Assembly: GCF_900197875.1 (NCBI RefSeq)
Contig: NZ_FZMO01000035.1
Span: 1 to 62,892 of the forward strand
Source: Frankia canadensis
GTDB lineage: Bacteria > Actinomycetota > Actinomycetes > Frankiales > Frankiaceae
Direction: 5' to 3'
Length of the DNA: 62,892 nt
Below the pieces are notes generated by a model. The model was not told the origin of the DNA and made no database searches. It saw nothing but the letters and a program-made list of their open reading frames with translations. Both the position numbers and the translations under genes were made by a program. Positions 43,006 to 51,612 of this stretch are shown here, in pieces (position 1 is the stretch's first letter; every line of letters begins with the position of its first letter).

Positions 43006-44837
43006 CGCGCCACCGCCGAGTGTCGTGCCTGAGCCTGCGCAGGCGGACGACCGGTGGGAGCCGGTGCGTCGGTGGCCGCCGGATCGGCGGCGGAGCCGAC
43101 GTGAAGCACCAGGTCGTCGATGCGCAGGTCCCCGTCCGAGCTGCTCAGGGTGAGCCGCGCGCCAGCCACATGCGTGACGGTCAGCGCGAGGTCGACATCC
43201 TTGGCGGACGCATGGGCGCCGTCGAACGTGACGGCCCGCAGCGCGGTACCTGCAATGGGACCGGCCTCGGTACCAGTGCCGGTACCAGTGCCGGTACCAG
43301 TGCCAGTACCAGTGCCAGTACCGGTGCCGGTGCCGTCGCCGTCGTCGTCGGTGTCGTCGGTGTCGTCGGATGGGCCGGGGCCGGTCAGGCTGGACGGGTC
43401 TTCGCCTGGCCGGTGGGCGCGGGCGGCGCCCAGTGCGCTGGCGAGCAGTTCCAGCAGGAGGGCCAGCGCGGCCGGGGAGAGCCGGATGCCGTCGAGGCGG
43501 CCGCCGGCGGCGCGCAGTTCAGCGGCCGCGGCCTCGCGCGCCCGGGCGGCCTGCGCGGCCTCCCGCAGGAGCCGCTCCTTCTGCGCCGAATGGTCCTCGG
43601 CGCCGGACGTCCGCCCCCGCGTCGCACGGTTACCGCGTTCGCGCAGGCTGACGGGCACGCCGACATCCGGCCCGTGCCACCAGCTCGCCGACGCGGCCAC
43701 CGGAACGTCGGGGCTGAGCGCATAGGAGACGTGCCGCGCTCCGTACAGCCCGAACGCGGCCGCGAACAGGTCCTCGGCCTCGTCATGGTCGGCATTGTCG
43801 AACCAGCGGGCCAGACGCAGCAGGTCACGGCGCCGCGACACCTCGCCGCCGGCGGCGCGGATCATCCGCTTGGCGTTGGCCAGCAGCGACTGCAGGGCCC
43901 GCAGCGTCGCCGAGCGCAGCTGGTCGACCTCGCTGGGTGCGTCGCTGTCGGACTCGAACCAGCCGCGCAGCGCCGTCCAGTCGGCGGGATCACGGCCCGG
44001 CCCGCGACGGATCCGGGTGCCCGGGGCGATGTCGGCGAGGCCGGACAGGCCCGGATCGGCGGCGTCGAGCGCCGTGATCAGCGCCGGCAGGTGCGGCTCG
44101 CAGCGGCGCAGGTCGGCGGCGACCCGTGGGGCGAGCAGCGACACCTCCTCGGTGATCGATTCGACGTAGTCGAGCAGCAGGTCCTTGAACCCGGTGTAGT
44201 CGGCGCTGTCGAGGTCGTAGCGGGAGAGGACGGAGCCCAGGTAGGCGTAGAAGTCGCGGACCGAGTCAGCGAACTCGGCGAACTGGACGAACAGGGTGCC
44301 GATCCGGTCACCCGCGTCGGCGAGGTCGACCCCGCCCGGTGCCTCGAGCAGATCGGCGAGCTCAGCCAGGCCGCGGGCGACGAGCGCGAGCATCTGCCGG
44401 CTGACCTCGCGGGCCGCGTCCGCCGCGCCGAGCACCTCGTCGACACTGCGCTGGATCCGCTCGCCGAGCCGCGACATCTGGAACCGCTGCCGGGCCTGCC
44501 GGTACTCCCGGATGCTCGACGCGCGGACCGTGTGCGAGCTGCGCAGCAGGTTCCCCCAGGACAGCAGCTTCGTCAGCCGGTCGGCGACGGCGTCGGCGTC
44601 GACCTCGATGCCCTGCTCGGTCAGGCGCGCCGCGACCTCGGGCGCGGAGAAGTCGACCAGCAGCGACGACACGAACAGCCGCATGATCGCCACATAGACC
44701 GTCCGGTCCGGAACGGTCAGGTAGGTGTATCCCTCCAGCCGCTCGGACTCCTCGACCCCCACCCCGTCCGCGCCGTCCGCACCCGGGCCATCCGCGCCCG
44801 AGGCGCCAGATGCGACCTGATCCCCGTCATCGTGCAT
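43002..44837 (-). CDS. jetA: Wadjet type II kleisin-like subunit JetA (TIGR02677/DUF2397)
   Basis: 611 residues from ATG at 44837; the frame extends 13 codons upstream, but those are out of character. Family blocks: YLTVPDRTVYVAIMRLFV, LSWGNLLRSSHTVRASSIREY, RQRFQMSRLGERIQRSVDEVL, SVRDFYAYLGSVLSRYDLDS, FKDLLLDYVESI and LLRLARWFDNADHDEAEDLFAAAFGL. JetA links the JetC heads and recruits JetB. A Gly-Thr dipeptide run near residue 505-525 is encoded by a 12-bp tandem repeat. First gene of jetABCD. Confidence 0.9.
   Translation of the reverse strand: MHDDGDQVASGASGADGPGADGADGVGVEESERLEGYTYLTVPDRTVYVAIMRLFVSSLLVDFSAPEVAARLTEQGIEVDADAVADRLTKLLSWGNLLRSSHTVRASSIREYRQARQRFQMSRLGERIQRSVDEVLGAADAAREVSRQMLALVARGLAELADLLEAPGGVDLADAGDRIGTLFVQFAEFADSVRDFYAYLGSVLSRYDLDSADYTGFKDLLLDYVESITEEVSLLAPRVAADLRRCEPHLPALITALDAADPGLSGLADIAPGTRIRRGPGRDPADWTALRGWFESDSDAPSEVDQLRSATLRALQSLLANAKRMIRAAGGEVSRRRDLLRLARWFDNADHDEAEDLFAAAFGLYGARHVSYALSPDVPVAASASWWHGPDVGVPVSLRERGNRATRGRTSGAEDHSAQKERLLREAAQAARAREAAAAELRAAGGRLDGIRLSPAALALLLELLASALGAARAHRPGEDPSSLTGPGPSDDTDDTDDDGDGTGTGTGTGTGTGTGTGTGTGTEAGPIAGTALRAVTFDGAHASAKDVDLALTVTHVAGARLTLSSSDGDLRIDDLVLHVGSAADPAATDAPAPTGRPPAQAQARHSAVAR
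43269..43334 (-). repeat. 12-bp/6-bp tandem repeat encoding (Gly-Thr)n in jetA
   Basis: Units of the type GGTACCAGTGCC repeated about five times with A/G variation, encoding alternating Gly and Thr in a linker. Confidence 0.85.
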
Positions 44838-44882
44838 GGACGTAGCGTAGGTGCACGGTCCGACATGTCCGGGCACGCGCCC

Positions 44883-46133
44883 TCAGCCTGGCCGGGTGGA
44901 CCACAGGCTGGCGAGGGGGACGGCGAGGACGTCCTCGGTCAGGCGGAAGACGCGCGGACCGGTGTGGACGAGTAGCCCGAGGGCCAGCCTCGATCCGAGC
45001 TGATCCCGCAGCCACGTGAGGTGACGGGCATCGGCGCGAGACGGCGCGGCCGTCGCCTTGACCTCGACGGCGATGACCTGCCCGTCCCGGGCCTCGATGA
45101 GCAGGTCGATCTCATGGCGGCCGCCCGCGTCGCGCAGGTGGTAGAGGTCGGCACCGACGACGCTCAGCGCGCACTCGGCGCGCAGCTGAGCGGCCACGAG
45201 GGTGTCGATGACACGGCCGAGCAGGTCGCCGTCCCGCATCGCACGACGCTGGTCGATGCGCAGCAGCGGGCCGAGCAGGCCGGGATCGATGAGGTAGCGC
45301 TTGGGCAGGCGGGTCTCACGGGCGGTCCGGTTGGCCGCCCAGGCGGGAACCCGTTGGGTGATCATGAGGGTGTCGAGGAGGTCGTCGTAGCCCAGGGCGG
45401 CGTCGCGGCCGATGCCGGCGGCGTCGTAGAGCAGCTTGTGGGTCGGGGAGCCGGCCGTGTTCGCGGCGATTACCTGGAGGTATCTGCGCAGGCGCAGCGG
45501 GTCCCGGGCAATGCCGAGGGACGGAGCCTCGCGGGTCGCCAGGTGGTCGACGTAGCTGACGAGCCAGCGGTCGCGGGCTCGGTCCGCCGGCGCCTGCAGG
45601 GCCTCGGGCCAGCCGCTGGTGAGGGCCTCGGTCAGGTAGCTGGTCAGGTCCCAGTCGCCGTACGGGTCGGTGAACGCGTCAGCGCCGTCGTCGAGAATCC
45701 TGTCGATCAGCGAGGGCGCGGTCGGGTCGCCGTGGCGCTCGCGGCCGACGAGGGGAAACATCGTCAGGCGCACGATCCTGCCGGTCGCGGGCCAGCCGGA
45801 GGCGGTGACGTCGGCCTGGGAGGAGCCGGTCAGCACGAATCGTCCGGGGCGCGGGTCGTCGTCGACGGCACGTTTCACCGCGCCGAGGATCTCGGGGACC
45901 ACCTGCCACTCGTCGATCAGGACGGGCTCGTCGAGTCCACGCAGCACGACGTCCGGGTCGGCGCGTGCGACGGCGGCCTGAGCGGGGACGTCGAGGCGCA
46001 GGATGGAACGGCACAGCCGGCGGGTCGTCGTCGTCTTCCCGCAGGCGCGTGGACCGACGACCAGGACCGCTGGGTGCGCGGCGATCACATCGGCGAGCTC
46101 GGTGTCCAGCAGGCGAGGAACGTAGGCGCGCAC
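44883..46133 (-). CDS. AAA_14 ATPase with C-terminal DUF4143 (nuclease-like) domain
   Basis: 416 residues, GTG at 46133. Walker A VVGPRACGKTTTTRRL (about 24-39), Walker B PVLIDEWQVVPEIL (about 70-83) and sensor FVLTGSSQADV belong to the AAA_14 family. The DUF4143 part ends with RHEIDLLIEARDGQVIAVEVKAT (about 340-362), a PD-(D/E)xK-like D...E-x-K arrangement. These proteins are widespread, often near mobile or defence genes; proposed roles include DNA or toxin handling. It lies 45 bp downstream-side of jetA's upstream region on the same strand, so it could be transcribed ahead of the Wadjet operon. Confidence 0.88.
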   Translation of the reverse strand: MRAYVPRLLDTELADVIAAHPAVLVVGPRACGKTTTTRRLCRSILRLDVPAQAAVARADPDVVLRGLDEPVLIDEWQVVPEILGAVKRAVDDDPRPGRFVLTGSSQADVTASGWPATGRIVRLTMFPLVGRERHGDPTAPSLIDRILDDGADAFTDPYGDWDLTSYLTEALTSGWPEALQAPADRARDRWLVSYVDHLATREAPSLGIARDPLRLRRYLQVIAANTAGSPTHKLLYDAAGIGRDAALGYDDLLDTLMITQRVPAWAANRTARETRLPKRYLIDPGLLGPLLRIDQRRAMRDGDLLGRVIDTLVAAQLRAECALSVVGADLYHLRDAGGRHEIDLLIEARDGQVIAVEVKATAAPSRADARHLTWLRDQLGSRLALGLLVHTGPRVFRLTEDVLAVPLASLWSTRPG

Positions 46134-46432
46134 GGAAGGTTCCGATCAAGGTTTTCACACACAGTTGACCATGGAAATTACACATTGATCAACTGCAAGA
46201 TAGCACGCCTCGCCGCGCCCAGGATCGCACCAGATGCGGAGCCGGGGCGCGGCGACGTTCGACCGGGTCGATGTCGCCGTGTGTGCCTTCTCCTCTGCAC
46301 GCAGTCGCCATCTGGGCTGCCATCGGCGTTGGCCATGCGTTCAGCCGGCGGTCGTCAGGATGCAGCACTCTGCGCGAGGAGTGCGACGGTGCGCACTCTT
46401 TCGTTCGGATTCTCCGTGAAGGAGCAGCTGCA
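46134..46432. other. Divergent promoter region between DUF4143 ATPase and lamin-tail protein
   Basis: No gene. The segment 46140-46205 is unusually AT-rich for this window and carries a loose inverted repeat CAGTTGA / TCAACTG, a plausible regulator or promoter site for the ATPase gene. Confidence 0.4.
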
Positions 46433-47836
46433 TTGCCCAGGAATCTGCGTGGCCGGATGCGACGCGTCGCCGTCGCCCTGACCGTGCCCCTCGCCGCCCT
46501 CACCCTCGTCGCCACCGGCCTTGTCGGCCCGGCATCGGCGGCGGCGTCGGACGTGCGGATCAACGAGGTCGAGTCCAGCGGCGGCACACCCGGTGACTGG
46601 GTCGAGCTGACGAACATCGGCACGGCGGCCGTCGACGTCTCCGGCTGGGTCGTCAGGGACAACGACAACGCGCACACGTTCACCATCGCCGCGGGGACCT
46701 CGCTGCCGGCCGGCGGCCACCTGGTCGTCGACGTCGAATCGGCGTTCGGCCTGGGCAGCTCCGACTCGGTGCGGCTCTACCAGCCGGGCGGCACGACGCT
46801 GGTGGACTCCTACACCTGGACGTCGCACGCGTCGACGACCTACGGCCGCTGCCCGGACGGCACCGGCGCGTTCGCGACGACCGCGGCCTCGACCCGCGGC
46901 GCGCCGAACTCCTGCGTCATCCCGGTGACGGCGTGGCCGGGCGGCTCGTCCGTCAGCGTCGCCGACGGCGCGGGCGTGCTCGGCACCAACGTCAGCGGCC
47001 TGTCGTACCAGACCTCCAGCGTGCTGTGGGCGGTGAAGAACGGGCCGGGCACGCTCTACAAACTGGTGCCGAGCGGCACGACCTGGAGCCCCGACACCAC
47101 CGGTGGCTGGTCCGCGGGCAAGGCGCTGCACTACGCCAACGGCAGTGGTGATCCGGACGCGGAGGGCGTGGCCATCACCCCGGACGGCATGGTGGTCTCC
47201 ACCGAGCGCGACAACAGCCATGACACCGTCAGCCTGCTGAAGGTCCTGCGCTACGACGCCTCCTCGACGGCCTCCTCGCTCACCGCCACCGCCGAGTGGA
47301 ACCTCACCGCGGACCTGCCCGCCGTGGCCGCGAACAGCGGCCTCGAGGCCATCTCGTGGATTCCCGACTCCTACCTCACCGCGCACGGATTCCGCGACGA
47401 CCACACGGGCGCCGTCTACGACCCGGCGACCTACGCCGGCCACGGCAGCGGTCTCTACTTCGTCGGCCTGGAGGCCAACGGGACGGTGTACGCCTACGCC
47501 CTCAACCAGGCCGGCACCGCCTACACCCGGGTCGCCACCATCGCCAGCGGCTTCGCCGCGGTGATGGACCTCGAGTACGAGCCGGCGACCGGCCATCTGT
47601 GGGCGGCCTGCGACGACACCTGCTCCGGCCGCACCGCGACCCTCGACATCAACGCCCAGGGCCGGTTCGCCGTCACCGCGGTGCACGCCCGCCCCACCGG
47701 GATGTCCAACTACAACAACGAGGGCTTCGCTCTCGCTCCCCAGGACGCCTGCGTGAGTGGCGTCAAGCCCGCCGTCTGGTCCGATGACAGCAACGACGGC
47801 AGCCACGCGCTGCGCACCGGCACCCTGACCTGCTGA
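46433..47836 (+). CDS. Secreted lamin-tail-domain protein with esterase/phytase-like propeller
   Basis: 467 residues if TTG at 46433 is the start (GAAGGAG at 46418-46424); ATG at 46457 is the alternative. An N-terminal signal peptide RRVAVALTVPLAALTLV ends at ASAAAS. An LTD (lamin tail) domain follows (about 38-150): VRINEVESSGGTPGDWVELTN and VDVSGWVVRDND. The rest (about 160-450) is beta-propeller-like, with blocks LWAVKNGPGTLYKL, SGDPDAEGVAITPDG, GLEAISWIPDSYL and MDLEYEPATGHLWAACDD, similar to esterase-like/phytase-like secreted enzymes. Two Cys pairs suggest disulphides. Role unknown, probably extracellular. A strong hairpin follows. Confidence 0.8.
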   Translation: MPRNLRGRMRRVAVALTVPLAALTLVATGLVGPASAAASDVRINEVESSGGTPGDWVELTNIGTAAVDVSGWVVRDNDNAHTFTIAAGTSLPAGGHLVVDVESAFGLGSSDSVRLYQPGGTTLVDSYTWTSHASTTYGRCPDGTGAFATTAASTRGAPNSCVIPVTAWPGGSSVSVADGAGVLGTNVSGLSYQTSSVLWAVKNGPGTLYKLVPSGTTWSPDTTGGWSAGKALHYANGSGDPDAEGVAITPDGMVVSTERDNSHDTVSLLKVLRYDASSTASSLTATAEWNLTADLPAVAANSGLEAISWIPDSYLTAHGFRDDHTGAVYDPATYAGHGSGLYFVGLEANGTVYAYALNQAGTAYTRVATIASGFAAVMDLEYEPATGHLWAACDDTCSGRTATLDINAQGRFAVTAVHARPTGMSNYNNEGFALAPQDACVSGVKPAVWSDDSNDGSHALRTGTLTC

Positions 47837-47873
47837 CCCTGACCAGGAGCCCGGTCCTCTGCCGGGTTCATCC

Positions 47874-47914
47874 GTGACGGGACCGCCGCGGCACCTGCCC
47901 GGCGGTCCCGTCAC
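47874..47914 (+). terminator. Hairpin terminator after the lamin-tail protein gene
   Basis: Perfect 14-bp inverted repeat GTGACGGGACCGCC / GGCGGTCCCGTCAC with a 13-nt loop, 38 bp past the stop. Confidence 0.75.
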
Positions 47915-48114
47915 AAGCACCCACGGTCCGGTCCCGACCACGGCGCCACCCACATGTCCGCGTCCGCTTTCCGCGTCCGCCCGGGCCTGATGCCCGGAGA
48001 CGCGTTCTGGCCCGCGGTCCGCGGCCTCCCGCGATACGCGACACTTGTTTCGGCGCCGCGGCTGCTGTCGGGGCCGGCGCCAGGATCGCCGGACGAGGAG
48101 GAAGACGCCGTCGC

Positions 48115-48813
48115 ATGAGGCTTGTCGCCGTCAGTCTCGCCGTCGTGCGGACGGGGGAGTGGACCGGGCGGATGGGACGCACGGGCATCGACAAGCGACC
48201 GGCGCGGGGCCCGGTGCGCGTCGGGGTGCTCGGTCTGGACGGTGACACCATCGTCGACCGTAGCCATCATGGCGGCGCCGACCGCGCCGGATACGCGTAC
48301 GCCGCCGAGGACTTCGCCTGGTGGTCGCGGGACATCGGCCGTGAGCTGCGCCCTGGCAGCTTCGGCGAGAACTTCACCACCGCCGGGCTGGACGTGACGG
48401 GCGCGCGTATCGGCGAGCGCTGGGCGATCGGGTCGACCGAGTTCGAGGTCACCGCGCCGCGGGTGCCGTGCCGGGTCTTCGCCGGCTTCTGGGACGTGCC
48501 CGATCTCGTCGGGCGCTTCGTCCGGCGCGGACGGCCAGGCGCCTACCTGCGGGTTCTCGTCGAGGGCGAGGTCACGGCGGGAGACCCGATCACGATCACC
48601 CACCGGCCCGCGCACGACATGACCGTGGGACGGGCGTTGCGTGCCCTGACCACCGAGCCGGACCTGCTCGCCGAGCTCGCCCCCCTGGTGAACGTGCTGC
48701 CCGCGGACGTCGCGGCGACCGTGCGCCGCCGGACCGCCGCCCGGGAGCGTCGCGGGCCCACCGCGGCCCCCGCCCGCGGCGCCGCGCAGGGAGTGGGCGC
48801 CGCGGGCGGGTGA
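48115..48813 (+). CDS. MOSC domain protein (YiiM-like)
   Basis: 232 residues, ATG at 48115 after GAGGAGGAAG. MOSC core: DRSHHGGADRAGYAYAAED, GSFGENFTTAGLDVTGARIG and VTAPRVPCRVFAGF with the conserved Cys expected to bind the molybdenum cofactor sulphur or substrate. The C-terminal extension ends in an Arg/Ala-rich tail. YiiM-type proteins reduce N-hydroxylated compounds such as 6-hydroxylaminopurine. Monocistronic and convergent with the excalibur lipoprotein gene. Confidence 0.88.
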   Translation: MRLVAVSLAVVRTGEWTGRMGRTGIDKRPARGPVRVGVLGLDGDTIVDRSHHGGADRAGYAYAAEDFAWWSRDIGRELRPGSFGENFTTAGLDVTGARIGERWAIGSTEFEVTAPRVPCRVFAGFWDVPDLVGRFVRRGRPGAYLRVLVEGEVTAGDPITITHRPAHDMTVGRALRALTTEPDLLAELAPLVNVLPADVAATVRRRTAARERRGPTAAPARGAAQGVGAAGG

Positions 48814-48816
48814 GCG

Positions 48817-49275
48817 TCACTCGCAGGCGATGCCGTCGCCGTCCCGGTCCAGGTGGCTGTCGTAGCCGGGTTCACCACGGTGCAGCGGCGCCACCCCGGC
48901 GGCCCGTGCCGCGGCGCAGTTCCGGTAGTAGGTACTCGAGGAAGCCGGCGACTGGCCGGCCTGGGGCTGGTCGGCTGCCGGCTGGTGCGCGGGTGGGTCG
49001 GCCGCTGGTGGCTGCGCGGCCTGGCCTGGCAGGGTTGCCGGGGCGGTTGTCGCGATGGACTGTGTGACAGCGGCCCGTGTGGCGGTGGCACCGGCCGCTG
49101 TCGGCGTAGGTGTGAGAGTTGCCACCTGGCTTCCGCTGTCTCCCGCCGGCGGCGCCGCCGCTCCCGCTTCGGCGGCATCGCCGCCCGAGCCGCATCCGGC
49201 GGTCAGGCCGGCCGCCAGAGAAAGGCAGCAAGCGGCCATCGCCAGACGGCGGCGCGATCGGAATCGTCCTTGCAT
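48817..49275 (-). CDS. Lipoprotein with C-terminal excalibur calcium-binding motif
   Basis: 152 residues from ATG at 49275. Signal peptide RRRLAMAACCLSLAAGLTAGC with the lipobox Cys near residue 28, a Thr/Ala/Pro-rich linker, then the excalibur domain: YYRNCAAARAAGVAPLHRG followed by DSHLDRDGDGIACE (DxDxDGxxCE loop with paired Cys). Excalibur domains bind calcium on the bacterial surface. It is divergent from the TIR-WD40 gene, 115 bp away. Confidence 0.88.
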   Translation of the reverse strand: MQGRFRSRRRLAMAACCLSLAAGLTAGCGSGGDAAEAGAAAPPAGDSGSQVATLTPTPTAAGATATRAAVTQSIATTAPATLPGQAAQPPAADPPAHQPAADQPQAGQSPASSSTYYRNCAAARAAGVAPLHRGEPGYDSHLDRDGDGIACE

Positions 49276-49390
49276 AGTTCGTGTTCCCCCCGAAGTTCTG
49301 TGTGTCGGAGGCTACACGCGCGCGGCAATGTCGAAGCCAGGGGGTGGCCCTGCCTTCTCCCGCCTGCTGACGCTCTGGCACGCTTACCGC

Positions 49391-51271
49391 ATGGCACTCC
49401 AGTCCGTGAATGCCTCCGGTGTGCCGGAGGCCGGGACACACGCCTGGACCAAGTGTGACGTGGCCATCTTCAACGAGGGGACCGATCAGGGCTGGGCCGA
49501 ATGGCTTGCCTGGGTGCTCGAGGAAGTCGGGCTAAAAATATGGCTTCGAAACTGGGATTCCGTCGCAGGAACACAGCAGACCGAGCAGGTCCAGCACGTT
49601 CTTTCCGGCGCCCGCCATGTCGCCGCGGTGGTGTCGCCGGCCACCCTGGCCGCGATGTCGGCCCGGCCGGAATGGCGCGCGGCGATGGACACCGATCCCG
49701 ACGGCCGGCGCCGCCGGCTTCTGGTGATCCGTGTCGAGGAGTGCGAACCACCCGCGCTGCTCGGCCAGGTGCGCCCGATCGACCTGTTCGGCCTGGCCGA
49801 AGAGGCTGCCCGCGGTCATCTCCTGGCGGCGTTCGAGGCGGTCGACAGCGGCCGCGCGAAACCACGCGACGCGCCGCCCTTTCCAGGCGGCCCAGGCCCG
49901 GCTGATGGTCCAGGTCAGAACGGCGGTTCGAGGTCGGGCGCGGCCCGCGATGTGAAGCCGCCGCCAGGCACCGCTGAGGAAGTCTCCGACACGGGTGCTA
50001 CGGGTGCTACGGGTCCCACGGGTGCCGCCCCTCGGGAGGCCCGGGGCGGTGGCCGGCGGCGCCGACGCCGCGCGCCACGCCACCCGCGGTGGTCCGCGCG
50101 GGCCGTCGTGGCGTTGGCCGCCGGCCTCGTCGTCGCTCTCGGCGCCGGTGCCGGCGCCCTCCACGGCGCGACGGCGCGTCAGGGCGGAGGCGATCACGAC
50201 GCCGACCGGTCCGCCGCCGCACCAGATCACCCGAGGCGGCCGGCGCCGGCGCCGGCGCCGGCAACTGCGGCGACGACCGCCGCGACGACGGCCCCACCGC
50301 CGCTGGATGTGACGTCCCGCGGCGGCTCGCCCTGGACCGCGGGCACGTCGCCGGGCGCCAGCGGGCTGCGCCTGGTCGGCCAGGTGGTCTCTCGCTCCGG
50401 CAGACCTGCGATCGCGCTGGCCCTGCTGGCGGGGGGCACGTCACTGGTGACCGCGGACGCGGGCGGCTCCGCCCAGCAGTGGGCGCTGCTTGCGGGGGCC
50501 GGTCCGGCGAGCCCGACAGGCCGGAGTCTGTCGTGCGAAAAGGGGCGGGGAGCATCCGCCGAGGTGTCCGCCAGCGGCCTGAGCCGGGCGCAGGACCCGC
50601 CCCGATGGTCGATCGACGGCACGGACAGGGTGCCCCGGATCTCCTTTCCCGCGAGCTGTGACAGGGTCGTCGACATCGAGAGCGACAACATCGCGCGTTC
50701 CTGGGCGGTCACTGGTGACGGTGGCGCCCGTCCGGTGCCGCTGCCGCTGACCGCCGAGGTGCGCGCGGCCGTCGGCGGTGTGCAGTGGTACACGTTCGCC
50801 TCCGCCGGTGCCCTCTTCGCCGCCAGCGTGTCCGACGGGTCGGTGCTGCTGGTGGACACCGCCCATCGTGCGTTCATCGGCTCATCCCTGCGCGGCCCGA
50901 CGGGGCCGGTGTTCGCCCTGGCCTGGTCGTCCGACGGCCGGACCCTTGCTGTGGGGGGCGCTGACGGCGCGGTACAGCTCTGGAACGTCGCCGATCCAGC
51001 CAGTCCCCGGTTGCTGGGGACGCCGCTGAACGGCGGGACCGGGGCGGTGTACGACCTCGCCTGGTTCCCGGATGGCGCGATGCTGGCGGCAGCTGGCGCG
51101 GACGGAACGGTGCGGGTCTGGAACACGGTGAATCGCGAGCGGGTGGGAAACCCGACCGTGTTCGGGTCCGATGGGCATGGCGCGGCCTGTGCGCTGTCGG
51201 TCGACGCGGACTCACGAACGCTCGCCGGCGGCTACCTGGACGGCGCCGTGCGGCTGTGGTCCAGGGCCTGA
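49391..51271 (+). CDS. TIR-like domain, transmembrane segment and C-terminal WD40 repeats
   Basis: 626 residues from ATG at 49391; ATG at 49328 is possible (647 residues). A TIR_2-like domain spans about residues 20-150: helix GWAEWLAWVLEEVGLKIW, LSGARHVAAVVSPATLAAM and ARPEWRAAMDTDPDGRRR with the Glu that aligns to the NADase catalytic acid. The first-strand motif is CDVAIFNEGTD instead of the usual FxSYxxxD. Then comes a charged linker, one transmembrane helix (about 237-258, VVALAAGLVVALGAGAGAL), a Pro/Ala/Thr-rich linker, and a propeller. Its last repeats are typical WD40 (GPVFALAWSSDGRTLAVGG, DGAVQLWNVADPA). The layout suggests an inner sensor/effector with an outer propeller or the reverse. 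Confidence 0.85.
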   Translation: MALQSVNASGVPEAGTHAWTKCDVAIFNEGTDQGWAEWLAWVLEEVGLKIWLRNWDSVAGTQQTEQVQHVLSGARHVAAVVSPATLAAMSARPEWRAAMDTDPDGRRRRLLVIRVEECEPPALLGQVRPIDLFGLAEEAARGHLLAAFEAVDSGRAKPRDAPPFPGGPGPADGPGQNGGSRSGAARDVKPPPGTAEEVSDTGATGATGPTGAAPREARGGGRRRRRRAPRHPRWSARAVVALAAGLVVALGAGAGALHGATARQGGGDHDADRSAAAPDHPRRPAPAPAPATAATTAATTAPPPLDVTSRGGSPWTAGTSPGASGLRLVGQVVSRSGRPAIALALLAGGTSLVTADAGGSAQQWALLAGAGPASPTGRSLSCEKGRGASAEVSASGLSRAQDPPRWSIDGTDRVPRISFPASCDRVVDIESDNIARSWAVTGDGGARPVPLPLTAEVRAAVGGVQWYTFASAGALFAASVSDGSVLLVDTAHRAFIGSSLRGPTGPVFALAWSSDGRTLAVGGADGAVQLWNVADPASPRLLGTPLNGGTGAVYDLAWFPDGAMLAAAGADGTVRVWNTVNRERVGNPTVFGSDGHGAACALSVDADSRTLAGGYLDGAVRLWSRA

Positions 51272-51612
51272 GCCGGGTGCCGCGCCCGGAGTCGCCGGCG
51301 CACGTTGTTTCTGGACTGGCCGCGTGGTCATAATGGCATCGGCCGACAGTGGCGTAATTGCCGCCGACTGGCGGGGATCGGGCGTGGGATGCCTGGTCGG
51401 ATCGCATCGTTTCTGACGCGGAGAAAATCAATAACGCGCTGACCTGGCGGGACGTTCCGTCTCCGCGCGATCCTTTCGCCAAGAGTAGGGCCGTGGCTGC
51501 GCGGCCGACTTCCAATGGTGGAAAAGTACGCTAACCGCCCATCGACCCCGTACTTTTCCTGGTTATAGTTGCCCCCGTCATCCCTGACAACGATGAGATC
51601 GGTGGCGACGGC
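51272..51612. other. Intergenic region with operator-like repeat
   Basis: No gene seen in 340 bp. Lower GC than its surroundings; contains the inverted repeat at 51520-51559 and a -10-like TATAGT at 51564-51569. Confidence 0.5.
51520..51559. promoter_or_regulatory. Inverted repeat overlapping a probable promoter
   Basis: Perfect 11-bp arms GGAAAAGTACG / CGTACTTTTCC separated by 18 bp, directly followed by TATAGT (51564-51569) as a -10 element; transcription would begin about 35 bp before the ATG at 51613. Arms two helical turns apart suit two dimers or a looping repressor. Confidence 0.55.

Noticed and set aside
46140-46205. Operator for the DUF4143 ATPase from the CAGTTGA / TCAACTG repeat
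   Set aside because: Arms are only 7 bp and about 20 bp apart, so chance is likely. Noted within the intergenic entry but not called.
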